NCBI GenBank assembly: GCA_934700335.1 | Contig: CAKUXM010000005.1 | Coordinates: 43,065-107,064, forward strand | Reading direction: 5' to 3' | DNA length: 64,000 nt | Origin: an uncultured Candidatus Melainabacteria bacterium | Lineage (GTDB): Bacteria > Cyanobacteriota > Vampirovibrionia > Gastranaerophilales > Gastranaerophilaceae | Shown: positions 1-7,825 of the stretch, one piece after another | How the letters are laid out: each line of letters begins with the position of its first letter | Position numbering within the stretch: the stretch's first letter is position 1 | Notes under the pieces: model-generated | Database searches by the model: none | Told to the model about the DNA's origin: nothing | What the model saw: the letters and a program-made list of their open reading frames with translations, nothing else | Position numbers and translations under genes: made by a program

Positions 1-2
1 GT

Positions 3-1523
3 AAAAAATGCGACGAACAAATGGAAAGATGTGCTAATCTTTGTCTTGTAACTCCAGATGAGCAAAAACAAATTAAAGAAATTGTAGATGAATATTTAAT
101 AGGTAATTATTATTTAGCAAAAAATAAACATTTAGATTATTTATATTGTGGTGTAGCTTCTCACCATGCCGGACTTTTACCGGCTTGGAAAGTTTTAGTT
201 GAAAAGCTATTCCAAAAAGGTTTGATAAAAGTAGTGTTTGCAACTGAAACACTTGCTGCGGGTATTAACATGCCTGCTCGTTCTACTGTAATCAGTTCTA
301 TTTCAAAACGTACCGATTCTGGTCATAGAATGCTTACGGCAAGTGAATTCTTGCAAATGTCTGGTCGTGCTGGTCGTCGTGGTATGGACGAGGTTGGTTA
401 TGTAACAATCGTTGGTACTCCGTTCCAATCTCCTGATGAAGTTAGAGATTTGGTGTTGAGTGATGCTAACCCTCTTGAAAGTAGATTTACTCCTAGATAT
501 TCTATGGTTCTAAACCTATTACAAAGATTTAATCTTGATGAGGCTAAACAACTTATTCTTAAAAGTTTTGGATATTTCTCATCTTCATCAAGACTTACTC
601 CGTTGTTAGAACAAAAAGAACATTTTGTCATGAATATTGATAGAATTAATGATTTTAAATGTTATAAAAAACTTACTAATCACGATTTGATTGAATATAA
701 CAAAGTTAGAAGTATTTATGTTCAAAACAGAGAAACATTTAAAAAGATAAAGAAACAAGAATCTAAAGCAAAAAGACCTTTGTCTGAAGATGCTATTAGA
801 TTTGGCGAAGAAACTAAAGCCATGCTTCATAAAATGCAGGGGTATCCATGTGATAACTGTAAATTATATAAGAAGCACATGAAGGATATCGAAATCTTAG
901 AAAGATATACTGCAAGATTAAATAAATTAGATAAAGAAATAGAAAGACAAAGAGATATTTTCTGGAATAATTTCCTTGCAAACAGAGCCGTCTTAATAGA
1001 CTTTGGATATTTGAAAGACGATTATCCAACAGATGCTGGTAAGACTGTTTCTCAAATAAGAGCAGAAAATGAATTGTTCTTAGCTGAAATTATCTTTTCA
1101 GAAGTGTTGAATGACTTATCTCCTGCAGAGCTTGCTGCGGTTATTTGCGCAGTTACTACAGAAGAACTTAGAACAGAAAACTATTCTATATTACCTCTTT
1201 CTCACAAGGTTAGAAAGACTGTGAATAAGATTAGAGATATTCGTAAGAAGATTGATAGAGTTCAAAAAGCGTACGGCGTAGAAACAGCCATGAATATTAA
1301 TACATATTATTCAGCCTTGATAGAAATGTGGGTAAACGGTGCAGAATGGGACACTATTACTAACGAAGTTGATAAAGGTGAAGGCGATATCGTAAGAATA
1401 TTTAAACGTACAATTGATGTTTTAAGACAACTTTGTACAATTGATAATGTTTCTGAAGAAATTGTTTTTACGGCAAGAGATGCTATTGATAAAATTAATA
1501 GAGAACCTATTGATGTAGATTGA
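3..1523 (+). CDS. Ski2-like DEAD/DEAH-box RNA helicase, C-terminal part (5' end outside window)
   Basis: The reading frame is open to the first bases of the window, so the ATG at 21 is an internal Met and the N-terminal ATP-binding half lies upstream. What is visible is the second RecA-like domain: HHAGLLP, then motif V (FATETLAAGINMPAR) and motif VI (QMSGRAGRRGMD). A long helical C-terminal region follows, rich in Lys and Glu, with a CDNCKLYKKH segment, and the end resembles the DSHCT domain of Ski2/Mtr4/DOB1 helicases. Such proteins unwind RNA with ATP and usually act in RNA decay or processing. Cyanobacteria carry helicases of this type. The family call is firm; the substrate is unknown. 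Confidence 0.88.
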   Translation, partial: KKCDEQMERCANLCLVTPDEQKQIKEIVDEYLIGNYYLAKNKHLDYLYCGVASHHAGLLPAWKVLVEKLFQKGLIKVVFATETLAAGINMPARSTVISSISKRTDSGHRMLTASEFLQMSGRAGRRGMDEVGYVTIVGTPFQSPDEVRDLVLSDANPLESRFTPRYSMVLNLLQRFNLDEAKQLILKSFGYFSSSSRLTPLLEQKEHFVMNIDRINDFKCYKKLTNHDLIEYNKVRSIYVQNRETFKKIKKQESKAKRPLSEDAIRFGEETKAMLHKMQGYPCDNCKLYKKHMKDIEILERYTARLNKLDKEIERQRDIFWNNFLANRAVLIDFGYLKDDYPTDAGKTVSQIRAENELFLAEIIFSEVLNDLSPAELAAVICAVTTEELRTENYSILPLSHKVRKTVNKIRDIRKKIDRVQKAYGVETAMNINTYYSALIEMWVNGAEWDTITNEVDKGEGDIVRIFKRTIDVLRQLCTIDNVSEEIVFTARDAIDKINREPIDVD

Positions 1524-1550
1524 TTGTAACGAAATATTACAAAACTAAAA

Positions 1551-1595
1551 TACATGTAGCAATAAAAATCGTCTCTAGTCGTTTATATACATGTA
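1551..1595. promoter_or_regulatory. Pair of TACATGTA palindromes upstream of the NFNG gene pair
   Basis: Two perfect 8-bp palindromes TACATGTA lie at 1551-1558 and 1588-1595, 37 bp apart, in the 100-bp gap before the gene at 1624. The spacing is about 3.5 helical turns. They could be an operator pair for a dimeric regulator. There is no direct evidence of function, and short AT-rich palindromes arise by chance. Confidence 0.25.
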
Positions 1596-1623
1596 AAGGT
1601 AGTGTAATAAGGGAAAATAAGTT

Positions 1624-2232
1624 ATGGCAATTCAAGCAATTAATCAAGCAACTCAAATGCCAAAAACTGAATCTAAACAAAATGTTAACTTTAATGGTTT
1701 TCTAGACTCAAAAGCATTTGAAAAAGTTGCAGAATTTGCAGGTAAGAATCCTGCAACATTCAATGCAGCATCATCATTAATTATGGCAGGTGTTTTAAGA
1801 CCAGCAGCAATTATGGCTCTTCCAGCAAAAGATGAACAAGAACAAAAAAATAAAGGTATTGCAGCGGCTCACGCTATTGCATCAGGTGTAATTGGTTTCG
1901 CTATCACTTCAACAGTTATGAAACCAATTTCAGCAGGTTTAGGTAAAGTAATGGGTGATACTCAAAAATACTTACCAAAATTACATGAAAAAATGCAACA
2001 AAATCCAGCATTAGAAAAAAATGTTAAAAAAGTTTTAGGTTTTGGTCCTGATATCCTTTTAGCAGTTCCAAGAGCATTGTTAACATCTAAGTTATCTCAC
2101 GTAGTTCAAGATGCTTTGTTTGGTAAAAAGAAAAAAGCAGCAGAGGCTAAAGCTCCTGCTCAAGCTCAACCAACACAAGTAGCGCAATCTGATCGTCCCG
2201 TTTTAGACGGTTTCAAGGGAGGTAACAAATAA
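1624..2232 (+). CDS. Hypothetical protein with N-terminal NFNG motif and glycine/alanine-rich hydrophobic segments
   Basis: Not recognised. The 202-residue protein starts after AGGGAAAATAAGTT. Its first 25 residues are polar and end in NVNFNG; this segment recurs in the next gene and, as NINFG, in the protein at 54305-55141. The body has two hydrophobic Ala/Gly-rich stretches (about residues 55-70 and 80-110), which could be membrane helices or glycine-packed amphipathic helices. A Lys/Ala/Gln/Pro tail follows (about 175-195). There is no classical signal peptide. The stop codon overlaps the next start by one base, so the two genes are co-translated. The domain order resembles the neighbour, suggesting tandem duplication. 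Function unknown. Confidence 0.75.
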   Translation: MAIQAINQATQMPKTESKQNVNFNGFLDSKAFEKVAEFAGKNPATFNAASSLIMAGVLRPAAIMALPAKDEQEQKNKGIAAAHAIASGVIGFAITSTVMKPISAGLGKVMGDTQKYLPKLHEKMQQNPALEKNVKKVLGFGPDILLAVPRALLTSKLSHVVQDALFGKKKKAAEAKAPAQAQPTQVAQSDRPVLDGFKGGNK

Positions 2233-2813
2233 TGAATATTTCAGCAATTAATACAGCAGCTCCAAGAACAAACGTAAACTTCAACGGTGGTATGATGGAT
2301 AAAATGGCAGACGGCGTTGCTAAAGGTTTTTCAAAATTAGGTAACACTGATGCTTTCGGTAAAATGATGGAAAAAACAGTTGGAAGTGATAAATTCACAA
2401 CTCACTTATCAACAGCATCATCTGCAGTAACTTGTGGTTTATATGTTTACAAAGCATTAACAGATGAAAAGAAAACTAAAAACGAAAAAATTACTCAAGC
2501 ATTAAACCAATTCATGACATTCGGTATTTCAACAGCATTAAGCTATGGTGTAGTTGGTGCTTTAGGTAAAGCTTCAGGTAAATTATGTGGTAAATTCGGT
2601 GAAGCTATCGCTAAGAAAGGTTATGATGCTAAGAAAGTAGATATGTTAAAAGACGGCGCTAAACAAGCAATTGACTTAGTAGTTTGCTCTTCAATCAACA
2701 GATTCTTTGTTCCAGTAGGGGTTACACCAATTGCTAACAAATTAGGTAAAAAATTATGCAACTACCTAGACCAAAGAGATGCAGCTAAAGCTGCAAAAGC
2801 TCAAAAAGTTTAA
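2232..2813 (+). CDS. Hypothetical protein, paralogue of the preceding gene, N-terminal NFNG motif
   Basis: Not recognised. The 193-residue protein begins with a short polar segment ending TNVNFNG (about residue 19), then an amphipathic stretch (MMDKMADGVAKGFSKLG), and two Gly/Ala/Ser-rich hydrophobic regions near residues 55-70 and 95-130. A basic C-terminal stretch has the pattern GKKLCNYLDQRDAAKAAKA. The layout (polar NFNG leader, ASS-containing hydrophobic helix, KNEK/KNKG linker, second hydrophobic helix) parallels the upstream gene. The start overlaps the upstream stop by one base and a strong terminator follows, so the pair forms a two-gene transcription unit. No function can be assigned. 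Confidence 0.75.
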   Translation: MNISAINTAAPRTNVNFNGGMMDKMADGVAKGFSKLGNTDAFGKMMEKTVGSDKFTTHLSTASSAVTCGLYVYKALTDEKKTKNEKITQALNQFMTFGISTALSYGVVGALGKASGKLCGKFGEAIAKKGYDAKKVDMLKDGAKQAIDLVVCSSINRFFVPVGVTPIANKLGKKLCNYLDQRDAAKAAKAQKV

Positions 2814-2844
2814 TAATTACAAAACTTATTACACATACTATACA

Positions 2845-2880
2845 AAAGAACCAGCGCAAGCTGGTTCTTTCGCTGTTTTC
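2845..2880 (+). terminator. Rho-independent terminator after the NFNG gene pair
   Basis: A perfect 11-bp stem (AAAGAACCAGC / GCTGGTTCTTT, 2845-2855 and 2860-2870) is closed by a GCAA tetraloop of GNRA type. A moderately T-rich tract, CGCTGTTTTC, follows. Confidence 0.85.
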
Positions 2881-3002
2881 TTGTAATTATTGTTTAAAAT
2901 TCATTGCAAAATATTTTATATATTAATTTTATATGATGCAATTGTTATATACATTTATCGGTAGAATTAGTTTTAAGAAATGAAATATAAACAAATATAA
3001 TA

Positions 3003-3033
3003 AAAAGAGACAGTTTTAAACTGGCTCTTTTTT
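3003..3033. terminator. Hairpin terminator overlapping the end of dusB
   Basis: A 13-bp stem with one mismatch (about 3004-3016 and 3018-3030) is flanked by A and T runs on both sides, so it can terminate both ways. The dusB stop codon (3016-3018, minus strand) lies inside the hairpin, at the loop. The 130 bases before it (2881-3002) show no gene or clear signal. Confidence 0.7.
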
Positions 3034-3984
3034 TGCTTTTATAGTATCTAAAATATTATAGATTTCTTTTATATCTTCGCTAACCATAAGTTTTGCTCTT
3101 AGTTTTGTAGCTTGATGAATTTTGCTTATATAATATGGATAAAATTTTCTCATAAATTTTATTCCAACATTTTCTCCACGCATTTCTATTTCGTAATTCA
3201 AGTGTGCTCTTGCTTGTTCAATGCGTTCTTCTATTGTTGGAGGTGGAAGTTTTTCACCTGTTTTAAAATAATGTTCAACTCTTGCAATGAGGCTTAAATC
3301 ACCCAATGCGCCTCTTCCGATTGCAACGCCGTCTGCTCCAGAAATATTCATACATTCTTCTGCTGTTTCAATTGAGACTACATCACCATTTGCAAATACA
3401 GGAATATCAACATTGTCTTTTAAAACTTTTATTTTTGCCCAATCTGCTTTGCCGGAATACATTTGAGAACGAGTTCTGCCGTGTATTGTTATAAAATCAG
3501 CACCAGCTTCTTGCATTTGTTGACCGTATTCAACGTAGTTCATTTCTTCAAATGTATAACCAAGTCTAAATTTTACACTCAAAGGGACGGTAATTACTTC
3601 TTTTACAGCCTTTACAATTTCTGTTGCAAGTTCAGGATTTCGCATTAGAGCTGAGCCGTCTTGACCTTTTACAACCTTATTTACAGGACAGCCCATATTA
3701 ATATCAATCATATCTGCAAATTGGTTTAAATACTTTGCGGCTTCTGCCATCATTTGAGGTTTGTGTCCGCTTATTTGGTAACTTACTGGGCTACTTTTTT
3801 CATTCTTTTTCTCAATAATATTACCTTTTACTTGATACAAGAACTCAGAGCTAATCATTTCCGTAGTCAAAAGAGACTCCGTTGTATAGTTTCTGATTAA
3901 ATCTCTCATCATAAAATCAGTAATCCCCGCCATTGGAGCAAGGGATACTTTTGATTTTATTAATTCTTTTACTCTATTTTTCAT
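3016..3984 (-). CDS. dusB: tRNA-dihydrouridine synthase (DusB-like)
   Basis: Flavin enzyme that reduces uridines in the D-loop of tRNA. The 322-residue length fits the family. Motifs appear in order along the TIM barrel: LAPMAGITD near the N-terminus, NMGCPVNKV with the catalytic Cys (about C99), KFRLG, TIHGRTR, FANGDV and IGRGALGDL, the last binding FMN phosphate. A helical C-terminal tRNA-binding domain follows (about 240-322). The start overlaps the end of the upstream TPR gene by 11 bases, so both are translated from one mRNA. The DusB subtype rather than another bacterial Dus rests on overall similarity. Confidence 0.93.
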   Translation of the reverse strand: MKNRVKELIKSKVSLAPMAGITDFMMRDLIRNYTTESLLTTEMISSEFLYQVKGNIIEKKNEKSSPVSYQISGHKPQMMAEAAKYLNQFADMIDINMGCPVNKVVKGQDGSALMRNPELATEIVKAVKEVITVPLSVKFRLGYTFEEMNYVEYGQQMQEAGADFITIHGRTRSQMYSGKADWAKIKVLKDNVDIPVFANGDVVSIETAEECMNISGADGVAIGRGALGDLSLIARVEHYFKTGEKLPPPTIEERIEQARAHLNYEIEMRGENVGIKFMRKFYPYYISKIHQATKLRAKLMVSEDIKEIYNILDTIKAKKEPV

Positions 3985-6103
3985 AACCTTTTAAATCGTG
4001 TATTCTTGAATTTGCGTAAGCTTTGTATTCGTCATTTTCTTTGTTTTCGCTAACGAATTTTTTATAGAATTCTAATGCTTTGGTGTATTGAGCTTGAGTA
4101 TCATATACAATTGCAATTAAGTAGTTTGCAACAACTAACGTTGGGTTATTTTTATATGATTTCTTGTATTCTTCAATAGCTTGACTATATTTCTTTTGAG
4201 AATCATATATCAATCCTCTATAATAATGCGCATAAGCGTTGTTAGAATCTTCTGTTAATACCTGGCTTATTAATTTTAATGCTTCTGTATAATCACCTTT
4301 GTTGTATTTTTCAATAACAGAATTTATCAATAAGATATTATTTTGTTCTACAACAGATGCTAATAATTCTTTGGCTTTTGTATTATTAGGATTAATCTTT
4401 AATGCCTTTTGTAAGCTAATCTTTGCAGAAGTCCAGTTTTCAAGTTCTGTGTAAAGAACTCCAATATAATATGCAATATCAGAATTATTCGGACTAAATT
4501 CAAGGGCTTGTTTGTAGTATACAAGAGCTTGGTCGATATTATTTAAGCTCTTATAACATGCAGCGATTGCTAATGCTTTTTCTGCTGAATCAGGGTTGAT
4601 TTCTTTATATATATCTAAAGCTTTTTGATATTCGTTATTATTAAACAACTCACTTGCTTTTGCATATTTTTGATTATTAACGTCTTTACTAATATCATCT
4701 AATGTCTTTTGGATTTGTTGGTTACCTGGATATTTTTGTCTTGCAACGACAAGTGTATTTATTGCTTCGGGTTCTTTATCTTCTTGAACTTGTGCTAGTG
4801 CAAGATTTATATATACTTCTGGGACATCTTTATATTTTAGTATTTCTTTATAATAAGGAATAGCATTTTTAGCTTTGTTAGCTGAGTGTAATTCTTTTGC
4901 ATAATCATATACGCTATTAACAACAGACGTAGAAGGAGTATCTTTACCGAATGAAAGATATTTGATTAATTCTGGTGGAGTCATTATGTCTGAAACTGCC
5001 AAAATTAATCCGCTTTGTGCATCTGCATTATTAGGATTGATTTCTAAAGCTTTTTTATAATAATCAATAGCTTTTTCTTTTTCTTTAGTTTTTATATATA
5101 AATCTCCTACAAGACAATTTGTATTAGAATTGTTTGGATTAATCTTTAACGAACGTGTAAAGTAATCCAAAGCTTTTGAATTACTGTTTATATCTAAGTA
5201 GTATTCACCAAGCTTCATTAAAACAATTTCGTTATTAGCATTCATTGCTTCTGCTTTTTTATAATAATTAATAGCTTCATTATCTTTGTCTTGTTTATGA
5301 AGAACACTAGCTAAATTTAAAACTGTATTAATACTATTAGGGTTTTGTTGTAATTTATTAGCATAAAGTTTTTCTAAACTTTGTAAAATACCTTTTGGGT
5401 TAGGAGAAGTTGCAAGAGCTTTATTAAATTCATCAATAGCAAGTTCTTCTTGATTTGTTTTCATAAGCATTTGTGCGTAGCAGGCATGTAAATAAGCATC
5501 ATTAGGTGCTGCTACAAGAGCTTTGCTATAAAAATCTCCTGCTCTTTTAAAATTGCCTGTTCTGCTTTTAATAATATCTGCAATGTTTTTATTTCCGTTT
5601 TTAACGATATTGCTATCACCTGTAAGTGTTGCTCGATAAAATTCGTATGCGGCTGCTGCGTAGTCGTTCAAACCTCTAATTTCAACAGCCTTGTTATATC
5701 TTGAGTACGAAGATTTATCAAATTTAATCTCTGTAAAACATTTTTCCAAATTATCTTTTACATCTGATGTAACTTGTGCGGCGTTTTGCATAGTTTCTTC
5801 TGTAGGATAAACTTCTAAATAAAATAATGCTGAACGATAATCGTTCGCAGCTCTTTCAAAATCTTTTAATGTATTAACATAATACGTAGCTCTATCAAGG
5901 TGTGAATTAATCAAACCAATTCTTGCAGAGTTATCTAAATTATTTATTCTTAAAGCTTTTTGATATTCGCTAATAGCACTTGTATATTTAGCTTGATTGT
6001 AATATTGTTCAGCTAAATCAAAGTGTGTTTTAAAGGTTTCATCAGCAAATGCCAACGGCATAAATACTAGCATACTGAATAATATAATTAATAATTTTCT
6101 CAT
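3974..6103 (-). CDS. Exported tetratricopeptide-repeat (TPR) protein
   Basis: I place the start at 6103, not at the longer in-frame ATG 102 bases upstream. From here the protein begins MRKLLIILFSMLVFMPLAFA, a clear signal peptide with an A-F-A cleavage site, and AGGAG lies 10 bases upstream. The 709-residue product is almost entirely TPR units (about 15 or more), many with the A..Y.KAL.INPNN pattern, so it is probably a periplasmic or outer-envelope scaffold. There is no catalytic domain. It overlaps dusB by 11 bases, which probably reflects shared transcription more than related function. It is one of four TPR proteins in the window. Confidence 0.88.
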   Translation of the reverse strand: MRKLLIILFSMLVFMPLAFADETFKTHFDLAEQYYNQAKYTSAISEYQKALRINNLDNSARIGLINSHLDRATYYVNTLKDFERAANDYRSALFYLEVYPTEETMQNAAQVTSDVKDNLEKCFTEIKFDKSSYSRYNKAVEIRGLNDYAAAAYEFYRATLTGDSNIVKNGNKNIADIIKSRTGNFKRAGDFYSKALVAAPNDAYLHACYAQMLMKTNQEELAIDEFNKALATSPNPKGILQSLEKLYANKLQQNPNSINTVLNLASVLHKQDKDNEAINYYKKAEAMNANNEIVLMKLGEYYLDINSNSKALDYFTRSLKINPNNSNTNCLVGDLYIKTKEKEKAIDYYKKALEINPNNADAQSGLILAVSDIMTPPELIKYLSFGKDTPSTSVVNSVYDYAKELHSANKAKNAIPYYKEILKYKDVPEVYINLALAQVQEDKEPEAINTLVVARQKYPGNQQIQKTLDDISKDVNNQKYAKASELFNNNEYQKALDIYKEINPDSAEKALAIAACYKSLNNIDQALVYYKQALEFSPNNSDIAYYIGVLYTELENWTSAKISLQKALKINPNNTKAKELLASVVEQNNILLINSVIEKYNKGDYTEALKLISQVLTEDSNNAYAHYYRGLIYDSQKKYSQAIEEYKKSYKNNPTLVVANYLIAIVYDTQAQYTKALEFYKKFVSENKENDEYKAYANSRIHDLKGYEK

Positions 6104-6185
6104 AATTAGGTTACTCCTATGTTGTATTATTAATTGTATTATAAGCATAAAAGGATTTATATAGTTAACGTGGGTATTTGTATAT

Positions 6186-6197
6186 TTTGTTAACAAA
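6186..6197. promoter_or_regulatory. Palindrome TTTGTTAACAAA between divergent genes
   Basis: A perfect 12-bp palindrome lies in the 171-bp divergent region (6104-6274) between the exported TPR gene and the coiled-coil gene. The same core, with one more matching base on each side, recurs at 63740-63753 upstream of whatever follows pyrG, and a half-matching TTTGTTAAC lies at 63846. Recurrence only in promoter regions hints at an operator; this is inference. Confidence 0.3.
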
Positions 6198-6274
6198 TGT
6201 AACAAAAATTACAAGTTCTGAAATCGAGCAAGTTGATTTGTTTTTATATAAGTGTAGAAATAGAAGAGGTGTTT

Positions 6275-6757
6275 ATGGCATACGCTGGTGCATTTTGTTT
6301 ATTACAAACATATAAAATGATGAAGCATGATTCAGATTATAAGTTAATGACTTATCAAAATGAAATTTTAAGTGCCACTCAAGACTCTTCTGCTGTTGAA
6401 TTAGCTCATGCTGATAAGTTAGCTGATTTACAGTCTGCAAAAGTGGCTATTAATGCTGTTAAACCAGATGATACAAAAGAGCTTCAAAGAGTTATGACAG
6501 AAATTAATGGTAAAGGATATGATTTCTCATCTGCAAGTATTGATAAAGCACTTGCTGAAATTGAATTAGAAATTACCGAAGAAACTAGAGATTATCAATA
6601 CGCATTGGCTGATGTTGCAGCTGATGAAGAAGTATGGCAATCAAAATACGATAGTGAACAAACTACAAACCAAATGTTACAAACTAATATTGAAAACTTC
6701 CAAGCTATGGTTCAAAACAATATTGCAGAATCACATACTTACGGATACGACAAATAG
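6275..6757 (+). CDS. Hypothetical coiled-coil protein
   Basis: Not recognised. I choose the ATG at 6275 over the upstream in-frame ATG at 6233 because AGAGGTG sits just before it and the 14 extra residues look like untranslated leader. The 160-residue protein begins MAYAGAFCLLQTYKMMKH, then is mostly charged helix with heptad-like spacing (about residues 30-150), ending in NIAESHTYGYDK. There is no signal peptide or membrane helix. Single-gene unit: a terminator follows directly. The length, helical content and short hydrophobic start could fit a secretion substrate or cytoplasmic filament protein, but nothing shows this. Confidence 0.72.
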   Translation: MAYAGAFCLLQTYKMMKHDSDYKLMTYQNEILSATQDSSAVELAHADKLADLQSAKVAINAVKPDDTKELQRVMTEINGKGYDFSSASIDKALAEIELEITEETRDYQYALADVAADEEVWQSKYDSEQTTNQMLQTNIENFQAMVQNNIAESHTYGYDK

Positions 6758-6808
6758 TTTTTATAAAAAGTTTTATAATTATCTTCTATTTCATACAAAT
6801 TTTAAAAT

Positions 6809-6834
6809 ACGAGGCTTTGCCTCGTTTTTTTTTG
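6809..6834 (+). terminator. Rho-independent terminator abutting the next promoter
   Basis: Stem ACGAGGC / GCCTCGT with a TTT loop, followed by a run of nine T. The T run merges into the extended -10 box of the next gene. Confidence 0.9.
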
Positions 6835-6848
6835 ATATAATTTTTCTA
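6833..6848 (+). promoter_or_regulatory. Extended -10 promoter predicted to give a leaderless mRNA (DUF3326 gene)
   Basis: TGATATAAT at 6833-6841 has TGn plus a perfect -10 hexamer and ends six bases before the ATG at 6848, so transcription should begin at the A of the start codon. There is no Shine-Dalgarno sequence. No good -35 is present, because that position is occupied by the preceding terminator hairpin; the TGn extension may compensate. Confidence 0.65.
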
Positions 6849-7822
6849 TGTTAAAAAATGGTGAAAAATTAGGAGCTTTTATTGTTCCAACAGGTGTTGG
6901 AGCATCTATTGGTGGTTTTGCCGGTGATGCAAGTCCTTATGCTAGAAAATTTGCAGAAGTCTCTAAGTTGATTGTTAATCCAAATGTTGTGAATGCTGGT
7001 TGTTTTTCTGGTATTACTTCAAATATGTTGTATGTGGAGGGGTTTTCAATCGATAGCTTTTTTAAAAAAGGAATTTCTTTAAAAGAAACTAAAAATAATA
7101 AAATTGGTGTTATTTTTGATAAATCAATTCCAGAAGATGTTTTAAATGTTCATATAAATACAATAAATGCGGTAAAAGCTGTTTATGGTATTGATATTCC
7201 GTATATTGAAATTACTAAAAATGAGGTTGGGGTTGAATTCTTTGTGAATGATTTTGGTATTTCAATGGGTAAAGTTAATGACAAAGATACATTAATTAAA
7301 GCGGGTAAAATATTATTAAATAAAGGTTGTACTGCTTTAGCCGTATGTTGTTTGTTTGAAGATTGCAATGATGAAAACTACGCTCAAAACGGAGGAGTTG
7401 ACCCGATTGGTGGAGTTGAAGCTATTATTTCTCACTCAATATCAAAACAATTAAAAGTTCCTTGTGCTCATTCGCCAGCGTTTTGCGATTATCAAATTTA
7501 TCCAGATGTTGTTGATATGAGAGCTTCAAGTGAATATATAACTCCAACTTTTTTACCTTGTATTTTATTAGGTTTACAAAATGCGCCGTTGATTAATGAT
7601 TTTGATGATAATGAAATTACTCTTGATAATTTAGATTATTTAGTTATGCCTCACAATTGTTTAGGTTCAATTCCAGTTATGGAAGCATTGAAAAACAATA
7701 TCAAAGTTTTTGCTGTTAAGGAAAATAAAACTGTTCTAAATATTACAAAAGATAATTTATCTTCAAATAGTGGTATAATACTTGTAAATACTTATGATGA
7801 AGTTTTGGAGCTTATCAAATAA
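6848..7822 (+). CDS. DUF3326 family protein
   Basis: The 324-residue soluble protein begins MLKNGEKLGAFIVPTGVGAS. The Gly-rich start (VPTGVGASIGGFAGDASP), NAGCFSGI, CLFEDCNDENYAQNGGVDP and the central CAHSPAF match what I recall of DUF3326, a family of unknown function seen mainly in Cyanobacteria and plants. The conserved Gly-, Cys- and Asp-rich segments suggest a catalytic role, but I know of no assigned reaction. It appears to be transcribed from its own leaderless promoter, and the next gene starts four bases after its stop. Family call is from memory of the conserved N-terminus; function open. Confidence 0.72.
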   Translation: MLKNGEKLGAFIVPTGVGASIGGFAGDASPYARKFAEVSKLIVNPNVVNAGCFSGITSNMLYVEGFSIDSFFKKGISLKETKNNKIGVIFDKSIPEDVLNVHINTINAVKAVYGIDIPYIEITKNEVGVEFFVNDFGISMGKVNDKDTLIKAGKILLNKGCTALAVCCLFEDCNDENYAQNGGVDPIGGVEAIISHSISKQLKVPCAHSPAFCDYQIYPDVVDMRASSEYITPTFLPCILLGLQNAPLINDFDDNEITLDNLDYLVMPHNCLGSIPVMEALKNNIKVFAVKENKTVLNITKDNLSSNSGIILVNTYDEVLELIK

Positions 7823-7825
7823 CTT

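Noticed and set aside
2881..3002. Small open frame of 16 codons starting MMQLLYTFIG
   Set aside because: Too short, no ribosome site, and AT-rich composition makes it expected by chance.
6104..6205. Longer N-terminus of the exported TPR protein (34 more residues)
   Set aside because: The added part is not like a signal peptide and would bury the real one at 6103, which has its own ribosome site.
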